21,564 bases of DNA from an uncultured Prevotella sp. (GTDB lineage Bacteria > Bacteroidota > Bacteroidia > Bacteroidales > Bacteroidaceae), in NCBI GenBank assembly GCA_934230685.1, contig CAKQFF010000018.1, positions 1-21,564 of the forward strand, in the 5' to 3' direction. The position numbers and the translations under genes are program-made. Positions 7,130 to 14,852 of the stretch are shown here, in pieces. The first letter of the stretch is position 1. The number at the start of each line of letters is the position of its first letter. Under the pieces are notes generated by a model. It was not told the DNA's origin. It worked only from the letters and a program-made list of their open reading frames with translations, and did no database searches.

Positions 7130-8185
7130 CTATTCCAACGGCTCTGTCTTCAGTTCAACGATAGATCCTGTAGCCGGGTCAAGCACAATGTGTGATGTGA
7201 ACTTACGTCCGAATAGTGCTCCATTGAGCATTTCCACTTTTCCGAACTGTGCAGCATCTGTATCAAACGAGCCTATTGACTTGCCTTTGGCATCAACCAC
7301 ATTCAATCGAATCTTGCCAGGGATATTCACTCCAAGCAAGAAATCGTCTTTCAGCTTGTCTGCCTTCGAAGCCTCTTCAGGCAATTTGCCAAACACGCCC
7401 TCGTCCTCAATATCCACATAGTAAGGCTCACCGGAGAAATCATCTGCCGTTGTCAACCCAAAACGCTTTGAGAATCTGAACAGCAACTCATGCTTATCAG
7501 TACGCTCAGGCACGAATGTCACTACTGTCTCGGTGGTGTCAACAGTGGTTGTGCCAGTGAAGAGCTGCATAAGAGCACGCTCTTGGGTATCAAGCTGACG
7601 GTACATCAGTCTTAGCTGTTCGCCATCCTTAGGCAAGTTGTCTGCCTCACCACGCGAGAGCTGGTTGCGCGAGTCGCGTATGTCATAGATTTCCTGGGCA
7701 ACAAGCTGGGCCATCTTAGGCAAGTTGGCAGCCGTAAGGATATCCTGACTCATATAGTCGCGTGGATTAAGTGGAGCAGGCTTGGGAGCCTGGCGATACT
7801 GCTTAGGCTTGGGGCTTGCAGGAGCCTTGGTGTTGATAGCACGCAGAGTGCCATTGGCATCGCAGTCTACTGACAGCACACTATGTTTCTTGTCCACAGC
7901 CACAGAGAACTGCTTGTCTGTATCAGGTCGGCCTTCAGTGAGGAAGCTCACACCCACAATACGATAGGAAGTCTGAGCCGTTGTAGCTCCAACTTTTTTG
8001 AAGTAGAGTTCAGAGTAGTCGGCAAGCTGTCCAGGTTCTGTTGAGGTCTTCTCCACCAACACCTGCATGCGCACTGCTGTCTTGGGCAGATAATATTTCA
8101 GTCCGTCCACCTGCTTCTCACCTCCTGCCATAGCCGATGTGGCGGCAATGGCAGAGAGGACTATTGATGATAGGATTTTTTTCAT
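7130..8185 (-). CDS. DUF4831 family exported protein
   Basis: The 351-residue protein has a clear signal peptide (MKKILSSIVLSAIAATSAMAGG) and no membrane segment afterwards, so it is probably periplasmic or outer-membrane associated. The conserved opening VDGLKYYLPKTAVRMQVLVEKT and the segments following it (YSELYFKK, SYRIVGVSF, FSVAVDKK) match the DUF4831 family of Bacteroidota as recalled. The mid-part has a helical region with YDIRDSRNQLSRGEADNLP, and the C-terminal half is beta-rich. No catalytic motif was recognised and the function is unknown. It lies 27 bp behind nnr in the same direction, with no promoter between, so the two are probably co-transcribed. Confidence 0.8.
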   Translation of the reverse strand: MKKILSSIVLSAIAATSAMAGGEKQVDGLKYYLPKTAVRMQVLVEKTSTEPGQLADYSELYFKKVGATTAQTSYRIVGVSFLTEGRPDTDKQFSVAVDKKHSVLSVDCDANGTLRAINTKAPASPKPKQYRQAPKPAPLNPRDYMSQDILTAANLPKMAQLVAQEIYDIRDSRNQLSRGEADNLPKDGEQLRLMYRQLDTQERALMQLFTGTTTVDTTETVVTFVPERTDKHELLFRFSKRFGLTTADDFSGEPYYVDIEDEGVFGKLPEEASKADKLKDDFLLGVNIPGKIRLNVVDAKGKSIGSFDTDAAQFGKVEMLNGALFGRKFTSHIVLDPATGSIVELKTEPLE

Positions 8186-8212
8186 AGAGTTTTATTGTTG
8201 TTTAAATATAAA

Positions 8213-9724
8213 TCAATACAATGCCTTGAATGCCTCGGGCAGCGCATTAATGATGTCGCTTGCCACTAAGCTCTCCTTACCTATACACGAGGCAGCAATG
8301 TCGCCGGCTAGTCCATGCAGATACATACCGGTGAGACAGGCATTCTTGCGCGAATATCCACGTGCCAGCAAGGCTGTTATGATGCCCGTGAGCACATCGC
8401 CCGAACCTGCTGTAGCCATGCCAGAATTGCCGGTTGTGTTGAACACCACTCCTCCATCAGGCAGACAGAGTGCCGAATAATGGCCCTTAAGCAAGATATA
8501 GGCACGCAGACTCTCAGCCATGTCGCAAGCCACCTTCAGGCGTTCGCTGTCGCTATGGCATGTTGTTGAAGCCAAACGGTCGAACTCGCGCGGATGGGGA
8601 GTCATAATCATATTGCTTGGCAACTGGCTTATCCATGTGCCATGAGAACCAAGCATATTAAGAGCGTCAGCATCAAGCACTACCGGACACTGTGTCTGCT
8701 GCAACTGCGACATAAGCGCAAGAGCAGAGTCTTCCTGTCTGCCGAGTCCAGGACCAATGCCCACAGCACTGAACTCATCCGAGATGACAGCCTCGGAGTA
8801 GTAGTTCTCGCTGTCGATGGCAAGCACAGCCTCAGGCACAGCAATCTGCATCACCATAGAGTTGCAACGCGGAGTGAGAGCAGTAACCTTGCCAACACCA
8901 CTTCGCAGGCATGCACGTGTGGCAAGCACTGCAGCGCCAGCCATTCCCTCGCTTCCTGCTATGAGCAAGGCATGACCCATAGAACCCTTGTGTGCAAAGT
9001 CGTCGCGCTGCAACATTTGCTGGCGCACATATTCAGCGTCAATAGTGGTATAGGGCGACGGTATGCTCTTGATATACTCCTTTGAAAGACGAATGTCGAG
9101 CACCAGCACCTTGCCCAGATAAGGCTGACAGTCGGCAAAGAACATGCAGAGCTTCTTAAGCTGCATGGTGAGCGTAAGGTCAGCACGGATGATGGCCGAG
9201 GCATTATTAGTTGCATTGTCCTCGGTCATGAGTCCCGAAGGCATATCAATGCTTACCACTCGCGACGACGACTGGTTGATGTACTTCACAAGCGAGGCAA
9301 AACCACCAGTGAGTGGCTTGTTCAAGCCAGAACCAAAGAGAGCGTCTATCACAAGAGTCTCCTTATTGAGCTTTGGAGGGTCGAAATTACTGGTCACCTC
9401 AGTGAAACTCTTCACCAAACCATCGTTCTTCAAGCGGTCGCGGTTCTTAAGGCAGTTGTCCGACAATTCGCTGTGGATATTAAACAGATAAGTGTCCACA
9501 CCATATCCCTTCTCAGAAAGCATGCGGGCCACAGCGAGTCCATCACCACCGTTATTGCCTGGTCCGGCAAACACCACAACTGGAGTCTGTGCATCAAAGC
9601 GTGTTGTTATAGCCGACGTTATGGCACGCGCGGCACGCTCCATAAGTTCAATTGATTCCACTGGTTCGTGGTCGATGGTGTATTGGTCGAGCTCACGTAT
9701 CTGAGCTCCTGTGAGTATTTTCAT
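8213..9724 (-). CDS. nnr: Bifunctional NAD(P)HX epimerase / ADP-dependent NAD(P)HX dehydratase
   Basis: This enzyme repairs hydrated NADH and NADPH: the N-terminal half interconverts R and S epimers and the C-terminal half dehydrates the S form using ADP. The 503-residue length is typical of the fused form. The epimerase domain (about 1-215) shows GPGNNGGDG at 54-62, LVIDALFGSGLNKPL and SIDMPSGL. The dehydratase domain (about 225-503) shows HKGSMGHALLIAGSEGMAGAA, GIGPGLG, VVLDADALN, MTPHPREFDRL, and the catalytic segment around NSGMATAGSGDVLTG. All key motifs are intact. The ATG at 9724 begins the usual MKILTGAQIRELDQYT opening. DUF4831 follows in the same operon. Confidence 0.95.
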   Translation of the reverse strand: MKILTGAQIRELDQYTIDHEPVESIELMERAARAITSAITTRFDAQTPVVVFAGPGNNGGDGLAVARMLSEKGYGVDTYLFNIHSELSDNCLKNRDRLKNDGLVKSFTEVTSNFDPPKLNKETLVIDALFGSGLNKPLTGGFASLVKYINQSSSRVVSIDMPSGLMTEDNATNNASAIIRADLTLTMQLKKLCMFFADCQPYLGKVLVLDIRLSKEYIKSIPSPYTTIDAEYVRQQMLQRDDFAHKGSMGHALLIAGSEGMAGAAVLATRACLRSGVGKVTALTPRCNSMVMQIAVPEAVLAIDSENYYSEAVISDEFSAVGIGPGLGRQEDSALALMSQLQQTQCPVVLDADALNMLGSHGTWISQLPSNMIMTPHPREFDRLASTTCHSDSERLKVACDMAESLRAYILLKGHYSALCLPDGGVVFNTTGNSGMATAGSGDVLTGIITALLARGYSRKNACLTGMYLHGLAGDIAASCIGKESLVASDIINALPEAFKALY

Positions 9725-9781
9725 ATTTTATTTACTGTTATTTTGTCTATACAATAATGTCTATGGGGTGGAATAATAATG

Positions 9782-9789
9782 CAAAAATA
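9782..9789 (-). promoter_or_regulatory. Candidate nnr operon -7 box
   Basis: On the minus strand TATTTTTG matches TAnnTTTG and would give a leader of about 50 nt before the nnr ATG. No good TTTG is seen 19-21 bp upstream, so this is a weaker match than the tdk, rsmI, mutL and tRNA promoters. Confidence 0.45.
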
Positions 9790-9847
9790 CAAAATAAATA
9801 GCAGAAAGCGTTGTTTATGACTATTAAAAATGCTAACCTATGGACAC

Positions 9848-9909
9848 AAAAAAAGGGGCTCCGCCGAGTCCCAACCTTTGTTAACCTTAAATCTAATACC
9901 ATGAAAAAC
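9848..9909 (-). ncRNA. Candidate small RNA of about 60 nt
   Basis: A full consensus promoter (9914-9944) points leftward into about 60 nt that encode no convincing protein. The segment ends in a GC-rich hairpin (9855-9861 with 9866-9872, loop 9862-9865) followed on the minus strand by seven Ts (9854-9848). On the minus strand the stem has one A-C mismatch; on the plus strand that pair is G-U, but the plus strand has no T-run. The body includes GATTTAAGGTTAACAAAGG. It could be a free sRNA, or an attenuated long leader of nnr, which starts 124 bp further on but seems to have its own promoter. No Rfam family was recognised. Confidence 0.45.
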
Positions 9910-9913
9910 ATTG

Positions 9914-9944
9914 CAAAGATATACAATTTTAGCCAAACTGCAAA
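9914..9944 (-). promoter_or_regulatory. Promoter of the candidate small RNA
   Basis: On the minus strand TTTG (9944-9941), 19 bp, TATCTTTG (9921-9914) is a full match to the Bacteroidota consensus. The predicted start is near 9909. Confidence 0.65.
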
Positions 9945-9983
9945 TGTTTTGCAACAGATTCTTCATTTTCACGAACATTTGCA
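9939..9983. repeat. Inverted repeat overlapping the small-RNA promoter
   Basis: TGCAAATGTT (9939-9948) and AACATTTGCA (9974-9983) are perfect 10-bp arms separated by 25 bp. The left arm contains the -33 box of the candidate sRNA promoter. It could be an operator, or a hairpin at the 3' end of the minus-strand envelope transcript, though no T-run follows. Confidence 0.4.
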
Positions 9984-9990
9984 CACTATT

Positions 9991-10008
9991 TATTGATATA
10001 TATCAATA
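9991..10008. repeat. Perfect 18-bp palindrome abutting the stop of the last envelope gene
   Basis: TATTGATATATATCAATA is self-complementary over all 18 bases and begins directly after the TAG stop of the minus-strand gene. It could be a protein-binding site or part of a weak 3' hairpin; it has no loop and no T-run, so it is not a standard terminator. Confidence 0.45.
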
Positions 10009-11328
10009 CTATGTAAGATAATCAACCAAAATAGTTGCATTATATGCCCACATCCATACAGCAAGCGCAGCCACCAAAAAGCGCGGCAAAACCATGCTTG
10101 TATGGCGCAAAAGATAGCCTGCGGCAATGGGAATGATAAATGCCCAATGGGCAGTCATGATGTAAACCTCATTGAGTCCGAAACCGAAACCAAGGTGAAT
10201 CAACATGTCGAAAGCAAACCATGACGCCACGACAAGGAAGAATCGCTGGCGGCGTGCCACCCATGCCCCTGCTACAAGCAACAGCACGACAAGAGCCTCA
10301 ACCACATAGTTAGTATAGGAACGGTAGCCTACAAACACCGGACGTCTCTGCTGCACATCCTCCAGAAGATGGTCGCGGTGCAACTGAAGCGACTCTCCCA
10401 TAAGATTGTCAACCACAGAGCTAAGGCGCGACGTGGTCATGTCGCTCCACTCGAGCATAGGCACATCATCGGCAAGAGCCTTGCCATTCTGCTGCTTCAC
10501 AAAGTCGTCGTGCTGCTTCAATCGCTCAATCCTTGCTGGATCTTTCTTTTTTACAGCTGCCTCAATGCGCTTTATGCCCTGCTCCTGAGGTTCGATTATT
10601 GACTTCTGTTGCCAGAGTAGAATAAGCGCAAGCAACACTGTAGGCACAACAAACGATACTATGCTGCGTGGCGAGAACACCTTCTTGCCATTGACCACCC
10701 ATGCCGCCAAAGCCACTTTCACTCCATTGGTGAGCGTTATGCCTGCCGTAAGGAAATAGAGAATGGCTATTTGAAGCCACGGGAAATTCCTTTCTTTCTG
10801 CAGTTTCCTTCCAGTGACAAGCAACGTGAGCAACAGCAAAGGAAGCGAGATGGCAAAATGGTCGGGCACCATTGTTGCCACCATCACATGGGCAAAACCA
10901 TAGAAAAGAGCTGTGAGCATGGCAGAGTCCACACGGTTGCACCCCACTATATCGCGCAGAATACGATGCAGCAATATCACTCCCCACACATCACAAGCCA
11001 CAAGCAACGCTGCCATGAGAAACACAGCAAAGTTGAATTCGGTCTGAGGCATGAGCCAATGGTTCACCCAATAGAGTGGCAACAACACCGCAACAAAGAG
11101 CGGATGTCGCAACGCATCCCAATGCAAGCGCATGCAGGATATGAATATAAGCGAGAACACATCGTAGCCCGACATGTTAAGATGGTTGTAGAACACCGAC
11201 CAAAAGCCCACATGCGCACCACGAGTGAACGAGTCGTAGTGGTTGTAAATCAACAATCCGTTGAGCACAGCAAACACTACGAGAGCTATAATGGCGAGTG
11301 GACGCTCTTCTTTTCTTATTCCAAACAT
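10009..11328 (-). CDS. Multi-pass membrane protein, GT-C-like, second tandem paralogue
   Basis: The 439-residue protein has about ten hydrophobic helices and shares motifs along its whole length with the gene just upstream. Shared elements are a start with KEER, a first non-cytoplasmic loop with HYDSF, a RHPL motif, MVPDHFAIS, FLTAGITLTNGVK, a soluble stretch with WSDMTTSR...NLMGESLQLH, and GFGLNEVYIMTAHW near the end. I believe this is the DUF6080 family (from memory). The acidic residue in the first loop and the xHPL motif resemble GT-C glycosyltransferases that use polyprenyl-phosphate sugars; this is inference, strengthened by the UbiA and GtrA genes upstream. The ATG at 11328 is chosen; a TTG at 11337 directly abutting the preceding stop would add three residues. 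It is the last gene of the envelope run. Confidence 0.8.
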   Translation of the reverse strand: MFGIRKEERPLAIIALVVFAVLNGLLIYNHYDSFTRGAHVGFWSVFYNHLNMSGYDVFSLIFISCMRLHWDALRHPLFVAVLLPLYWVNHWLMPQTEFNFAVFLMAALLVACDVWGVILLHRILRDIVGCNRVDSAMLTALFYGFAHVMVATMVPDHFAISLPLLLLTLLVTGRKLQKERNFPWLQIAILYFLTAGITLTNGVKVALAAWVVNGKKVFSPRSIVSFVVPTVLLALILLWQQKSIIEPQEQGIKRIEAAVKKKDPARIERLKQHDDFVKQQNGKALADDVPMLEWSDMTTSRLSSVVDNLMGESLQLHRDHLLEDVQQRRPVFVGYRSYTNYVVEALVVLLLVAGAWVARRQRFFLVVASWFAFDMLIHLGFGFGLNEVYIMTAHWAFIIPIAAGYLLRHTSMVLPRFLVAALAVWMWAYNATILVDYLT

Positions 11329-11337
11329 TTTCTTCAA

Positions 11338-12816
11338 TTAGAAATATAGGTATTCTACTATCAACGCCACATTCCACACCCAAAGATACACAGCCAGCAC
11401 AGCCACAAGAGCCTTTAGAGCGAGCGACCAGCGTCGGCGTGGCTTGCTGCCCATAAGATAGGCTATGGCAATAGGCACAACATATATCCAGTGGGCTGAC
11501 ATGATGTAAACCTCGTTGATGCCAAAGCCGAGTCCGATATGAAGCACCATGTCAAGAGCAAAATACGACATGCAGAGCCAGAAGAAGCACGACCTTCTGC
11601 CACACCATATACCCGCAACAAACAGCAAGGCAATAATAGCCTCGACTACATAGTTGAAGGCATGACGATAGTTCACTATCATTGGACGGCTCTTCAACAC
11701 ATCACCAAGCAGATAATCCTCGTGCAACTGTATTGACTCGCCAAAAAGATTCTCCACTATCGACTCTGAGCGCGAGGTAGTGACATCAGTCCAACCGATA
11801 AACTCACCATTGGCTATTGGCTTGCCATTCTTGCGGCGACGCACGGGCTTGGGTTTAGCCTTAGCCACAGAGTCGCGCACAACAGAATCGCGACGCAACG
11901 AATCCATCTGAGCTGCCGTGAACGAGGCAATGCGCAACGAGTCCTCATGAGCCTTGCGTGCTTTCTGCTCTTCTTGCTTCTTCTGCTTTATAGCTTTTGC
12001 CTTGGCGCGTGCAGCCTTGGCAGCCACATCACGTGGCCATACTATATGGTCGTAGCTCAAACGGGCTGCTCCCCATGTGAGTGCAGCTGGCAAAAGGATA
12101 GCAAGAAAGAGGAACTTTGGGCGGAATATGCGCCATCCGTTCACAAAAAGCTCCGAGAGATAAATCTTCAATCCATTGTTGAGCGAGGTGCCGGCAGTAA
12201 GAAAGAAATACAACACCGACTGCCATATAGTCAATCGGCGGTGCTTCTGTATCAACTTGCCCGACACATATAGGGCGAGCAACAGCAACATCATGGAGAT
12301 GATGAAATGGTCGGGCACCATTGCAGATAGCATCACAAAGGCGAAGCCGAAGTAGAAGAAGATAAGCAGCGACGCATCAGTACGGCTCACTCCCACCACC
12401 TCGCGGAAGATGCGATAGATGAAGAGCGAGGAATAGAACGCCGAGAAGGTCTGAATGGCCGACACTATGAACACGGCACAGTTGATGCCCGTGAGCCATA
12501 TAAGTGCCTGGTTTATCAGATATGGCACATACATATAGAACGCCAACAGCGGATGACGATAGACATTATAGCCTGCAGTCCAGTCGCTCACCACACTATA
12601 GGTGATGGGATCGAAGCCCGACACATGGAAAGTGCCAATGAAAAGATGCCAATAATGGGCGTTGAGTGGTGTGAACACATCGTAATACTTGCACACAACG
12701 AGGGCATCGAGGGCTATCAGCACTAATAGCATCACTATGGCGATGGCGCGTTCCTCTCGTTTCACACGAAATAGCGAGGAGAATATGCGCACAAAGGAGT
12801 TGTCCTTGATATTCAT
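11338..12816 (-). CDS. Multi-pass membrane protein, GT-C-like, first tandem paralogue
   Basis: The 492-residue protein is a paralogue of the next gene. Motifs in order: KREER at about 19-23, YYDVF at 44-48, YRHPL at 86-90, MVPDHFIIS at about 166-174, FLTAGTSLNNGLK at about 205-217, and GFGINEVYIMSAHW near the C-terminus. It differs by an insert at about 262-332 very rich in Ala, Lys, Arg, Glu and Gln, likely helical and outside the membrane, followed by the conserved segment WTDVTTSRSESIVENLFGES at 342-361 and QLHEDYLLGDV. The function is unproven; a polyprenyl-phospho-sugar-dependent transferase is the leading reading. It starts 57 bp after the GtrA gene, where the gap holds a perfect AT-only palindrome but no consensus promoter. 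Confidence 0.8.
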   Translation of the reverse strand: MNIKDNSFVRIFSSLFRVKREERAIAIVMLLVLIALDALVVCKYYDVFTPLNAHYWHLFIGTFHVSGFDPITYSVVSDWTAGYNVYRHPLLAFYMYVPYLINQALIWLTGINCAVFIVSAIQTFSAFYSSLFIYRIFREVVGVSRTDASLLIFFYFGFAFVMLSAMVPDHFIISMMLLLLALYVSGKLIQKHRRLTIWQSVLYFFLTAGTSLNNGLKIYLSELFVNGWRIFRPKFLFLAILLPAALTWGAARLSYDHIVWPRDVAAKAARAKAKAIKQKKQEEQKARKAHEDSLRIASFTAAQMDSLRRDSVVRDSVAKAKPKPVRRRKNGKPIANGEFIGWTDVTTSRSESIVENLFGESIQLHEDYLLGDVLKSRPMIVNYRHAFNYVVEAIIALLFVAGIWCGRRSCFFWLCMSYFALDMVLHIGLGFGINEVYIMSAHWIYVVPIAIAYLMGSKPRRRWSLALKALVAVLAVYLWVWNVALIVEYLYF

Positions 12817-12873
12817 TCTGTATTTCTTTACCTTATTATATATATAATATTGTCTGTTTGGATTTCCACTTTC

Positions 12874-13260
12874 TTACTTCTTCAAGAAGAACCTCACCAG
12901 CAAGAAGTTCACTGGCACACATACGCAGAACATAGGTATAGGTGCCCATTGCTTGGATACTCCGAGCCATATAGCGAGATTGAGCATAAGCATCTGCAAC
13001 ACATAATTCACTGCATGGCTCAAGGCAAAACCTGCACCGCGCTTGGCAGAAGCCTCAACACGGAAGGTGTAGCGTGTGGACGCAACGAAGTTGAAGGCAA
13101 AACTAATGGCATAGCCAATGGTCATGGATATTGTAGGCACGAGCCAATGGATTAGCACCCAATATATGGCGTATTGCAGCAACGTGGCGAGCACACCTAC
13201 TATGCCGAAGCGTATAACCTCGCCTAACTGCTGGCGGCGGTTGGAAGAATTGTTGTTCAT
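12874..13260 (-). CDS. GtrA-family membrane protein
   Basis: The 128-residue protein has four hydrophobic helices and the GtrA opening RFGIVGVLATLLQYAIYW, then ISFAFNFVASTRYTF, the family's most conserved segment, and a Lys-ended tail. GtrA proteins are small inner-membrane proteins tied to polyprenyl-phosphate-linked sugars, and some are thought to flip or recruit them. In Mycobacterium tuberculosis the GtrA-like Rv3789 lies next to dprE1 and acts with decaprenyl-phospho-arabinose. Here it sits 9 bp after the HAD phosphatase and two genes after the UbiA-type synthase, so it plausibly handles the lipid-linked pentose they make. Confidence 0.9.
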   Translation of the reverse strand: MNNNSSNRRQQLGEVIRFGIVGVLATLLQYAIYWVLIHWLVPTISMTIGYAISFAFNFVASTRYTFRVEASAKRGAGFALSHAVNYVLQMLMLNLAIWLGVSKQWAPIPMFCVCVPVNFLLVRFFLKK

Positions 13261-13269
13261 TATGATTTA

Positions 13270-13905
13270 TTATCTGAATGGTCTATAGTGGGCCTCATCA
13301 GCAAACTCCAGCATTTCCTTATCGCCACGGCTGTCGCCATAGGCTATTATCCAGAAATCGTCGCGTTGGGTGTTGAGTATTGGCAGTTGCTCCTTTATGC
13401 GTCTCACCTTTTCCTCACCATAGCAGTTGGGAGTGAGAAAGCTGCCTGTAAGCAATCCTGCTGTATCAGTCTCTATCTTGGTGCCTATCACTTGGAAATC
13501 GGAATGGCTGCCTTTAGCCAAGTTGTCGAAGAACGGTCGCACCCAATTGTCGATGCTTGCGCTCACCACACACACTGTCTCGCCATAGTGAAACACCTCG
13601 CGCAACTTGTCGAGAGCCCTCAGTCGCAACAGACGCTGGTTATGACACGCAAACCTACAGCACACATCATCAAAGTCGTCGAGCGTCATGCCCTTGAAGT
13701 ACCAGGCAAAGAGACGCTCCTTGGCGCGATAGTTGGGATAGATCTTCAGCTTCATCAATATCAACAACGGACTGAACAACGCAAAACCTAAGAAGAAACG
13801 ACGTCGGCCACAAGCATAACGGATAAAGGCGAGCAGAGTGTCGGCTGAGGTGAGAGTGCCGTCAAAATCGAATAGATATATCTTCTTTTTCATCTTGCCC
13901 ACCAT
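13270..13905 (-). CDS. HAD-IB family phosphatase
   Basis: The 211-residue product has the HAD nucleophile motif FDFDGTLTSADT near its N-terminus, motif II VVSASIDNW, a Lys in EEKVRRIK, and motif IV YGDSRGDKEML, all in order and intact, as in phosphoserine-phosphatase-like HAD-IB enzymes. A hydrophobic stretch (FFLGFALFSPLLILM) lies in the cap region, perhaps for membrane association. Its start at 13905 is 2 nt after the UbiA-gene stop; a start at 13893 (MKKKIYLF) is also possible. The open frame extends upstream into the UbiA gene but that part is out-of-frame overlap and not coding. Tight coupling to the UbiA gene suggests it dephosphorylates polyprenyl-phospho-5-phosphoribose (inference); in mycobacteria a PAP2-type enzyme has been assigned that step. 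Confidence 0.85.
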   Translation of the reverse strand: MVGKMKKKIYLFDFDGTLTSADTLLAFIRYACGRRRFFLGFALFSPLLILMKLKIYPNYRAKERLFAWYFKGMTLDDFDDVCCRFACHNQRLLRLRALDKLREVFHYGETVCVVSASIDNWVRPFFDNLAKGSHSDFQVIGTKIETDTAGLLTGSFLTPNCYGEEKVRRIKEQLPILNTQRDDFWIIAYGDSRGDKEMLEFADEAHYRPFR

Positions 13906-13907
13906 AT

Positions 13908-14792
13908 TTATATCACGTAAATCATCAGCAGGAACGTGAGCAGCCATGCCACAACAACCACCTGCGAGAAATGGTCGCGAAGGATAACCTTCGTTGGGTC
14001 GCCACTCTTCTGGTCGACCACTGCTATCTGAATGTAGCGCAAGAGTCCAAGGAGCACAAACACAAACGTGAGATATAGATAAGGTGTTTCGAATCGCTCC
14101 ACCACCTCTGGCGACACACAATACATGATATAGCATACGAGCGTAACGGATGCGGTGATGGTGATGGCCTGATTGATGAATGTGAGATTATAGCGCACAG
14201 TGTTCTTGCGCGGTGCCTCTCCTGTCTCGTTCATGCGCAGCACATCATCGCGACGCTTGGCAAACGACATGAATAGGGTGAGAAGGAAGGTCATTATCAC
14301 TATCCAGTTGCTCAACGCCAACTCACATGCGAAACCTCCAGCAAGAATGCGCAGCACAAAACCGAAAGCCACAATGCACACATCAAGTATGGCATACTGC
14401 TTGAGTTTGGAACAGTAGGAGAGATTGAGCACATAATAGAAGATGACGACAGCCATAACCTGGCTCTTCACTTCGGGCGGCAATAGAAACATCACCGCCA
14501 CGCCAAGCACGAATGTCATTATCATGAGCATGTATCCCATGCGCACGCTCAATGCCCCCGAAGCTATCGGACGATGGCATTTCACCGGATGCTGACGGTC
14601 GGCGTCTACATCCACTATGTCGTTGTAGCAATATATCGACGATGCCACAAGACTGAAAGCTACAAATGTTATGGCCGTAAGCCAAAGCGAATGGGTGTCG
14701 AAGAGCTCACCACCAAAGAACATGGGGATGAACACGAAGAAATTTTTTATCCACTGCTTGGGGCGAGTGAGCCGCAGAATATCCTTTATCAT
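13908..14792 (-). CDS. UbiA-family polyprenyl-phosphate phosphoribosyltransferase (DPPR synthase-like)
   Basis: The 294-residue integral membrane enzyme has about nine helices and the UbiA first Asp motif as NDIVDVDADRQHPVKCHRP (N57, D58, D61, D65). The HPxKxxRPIAxG extension is characteristic of decaprenyl-phosphate 5-phosphoribosyltransferases such as M. tuberculosis Rv3806c. The second motif region is YCSKLKQYAILDV at about 129-141, and a cytosolic loop carries KRRDDVLR. Such enzymes transfer 5-phosphoribose from PRPP to a polyprenyl phosphate. The aromatic-prenyl-transfer roles of other UbiA proteins are less likely given the HPxK motif and the neighbours. The HAD phosphatase gene follows 2 nt after the stop. 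Confidence 0.82.
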   Translation of the reverse strand: MIKDILRLTRPKQWIKNFFVFIPMFFGGELFDTHSLWLTAITFVAFSLVASSIYCYNDIVDVDADRQHPVKCHRPIASGALSVRMGYMLMIMTFVLGVAVMFLLPPEVKSQVMAVVIFYYVLNLSYCSKLKQYAILDVCIVAFGFVLRILAGGFACELALSNWIVIMTFLLTLFMSFAKRRDDVLRMNETGEAPRKNTVRYNLTFINQAITITASVTLVCYIMYCVSPEVVERFETPYLYLTFVFVLLGLLRYIQIAVVDQKSGDPTKVILRDHFSQVVVVAWLLTFLLMIYVI

Positions 14793-14852
14793 ATTGTATT
14801 TACTTTTAGTGCTTAAGCAAGCAAATCATTTTTATCACTTAATTCCTGACTT

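Noticed and set aside
9811..9996. Short plus-strand open frame with ATG at 9811 or 9901
   Set aside because: It runs through the candidate sRNA, its promoter and the dyads; no promoter or protein features support it.
12833..12848. AT-only palindrome TATTATATATATAATA
   Set aside because: Low-complexity alternating AT sequence in a short gap; likely chance.
13906..14136. Upstream extension of the HAD phosphatase frame
   Set aside because: It lies inside the UbiA gene in another frame, and the HAD domain begins right after the ATG at 13905.
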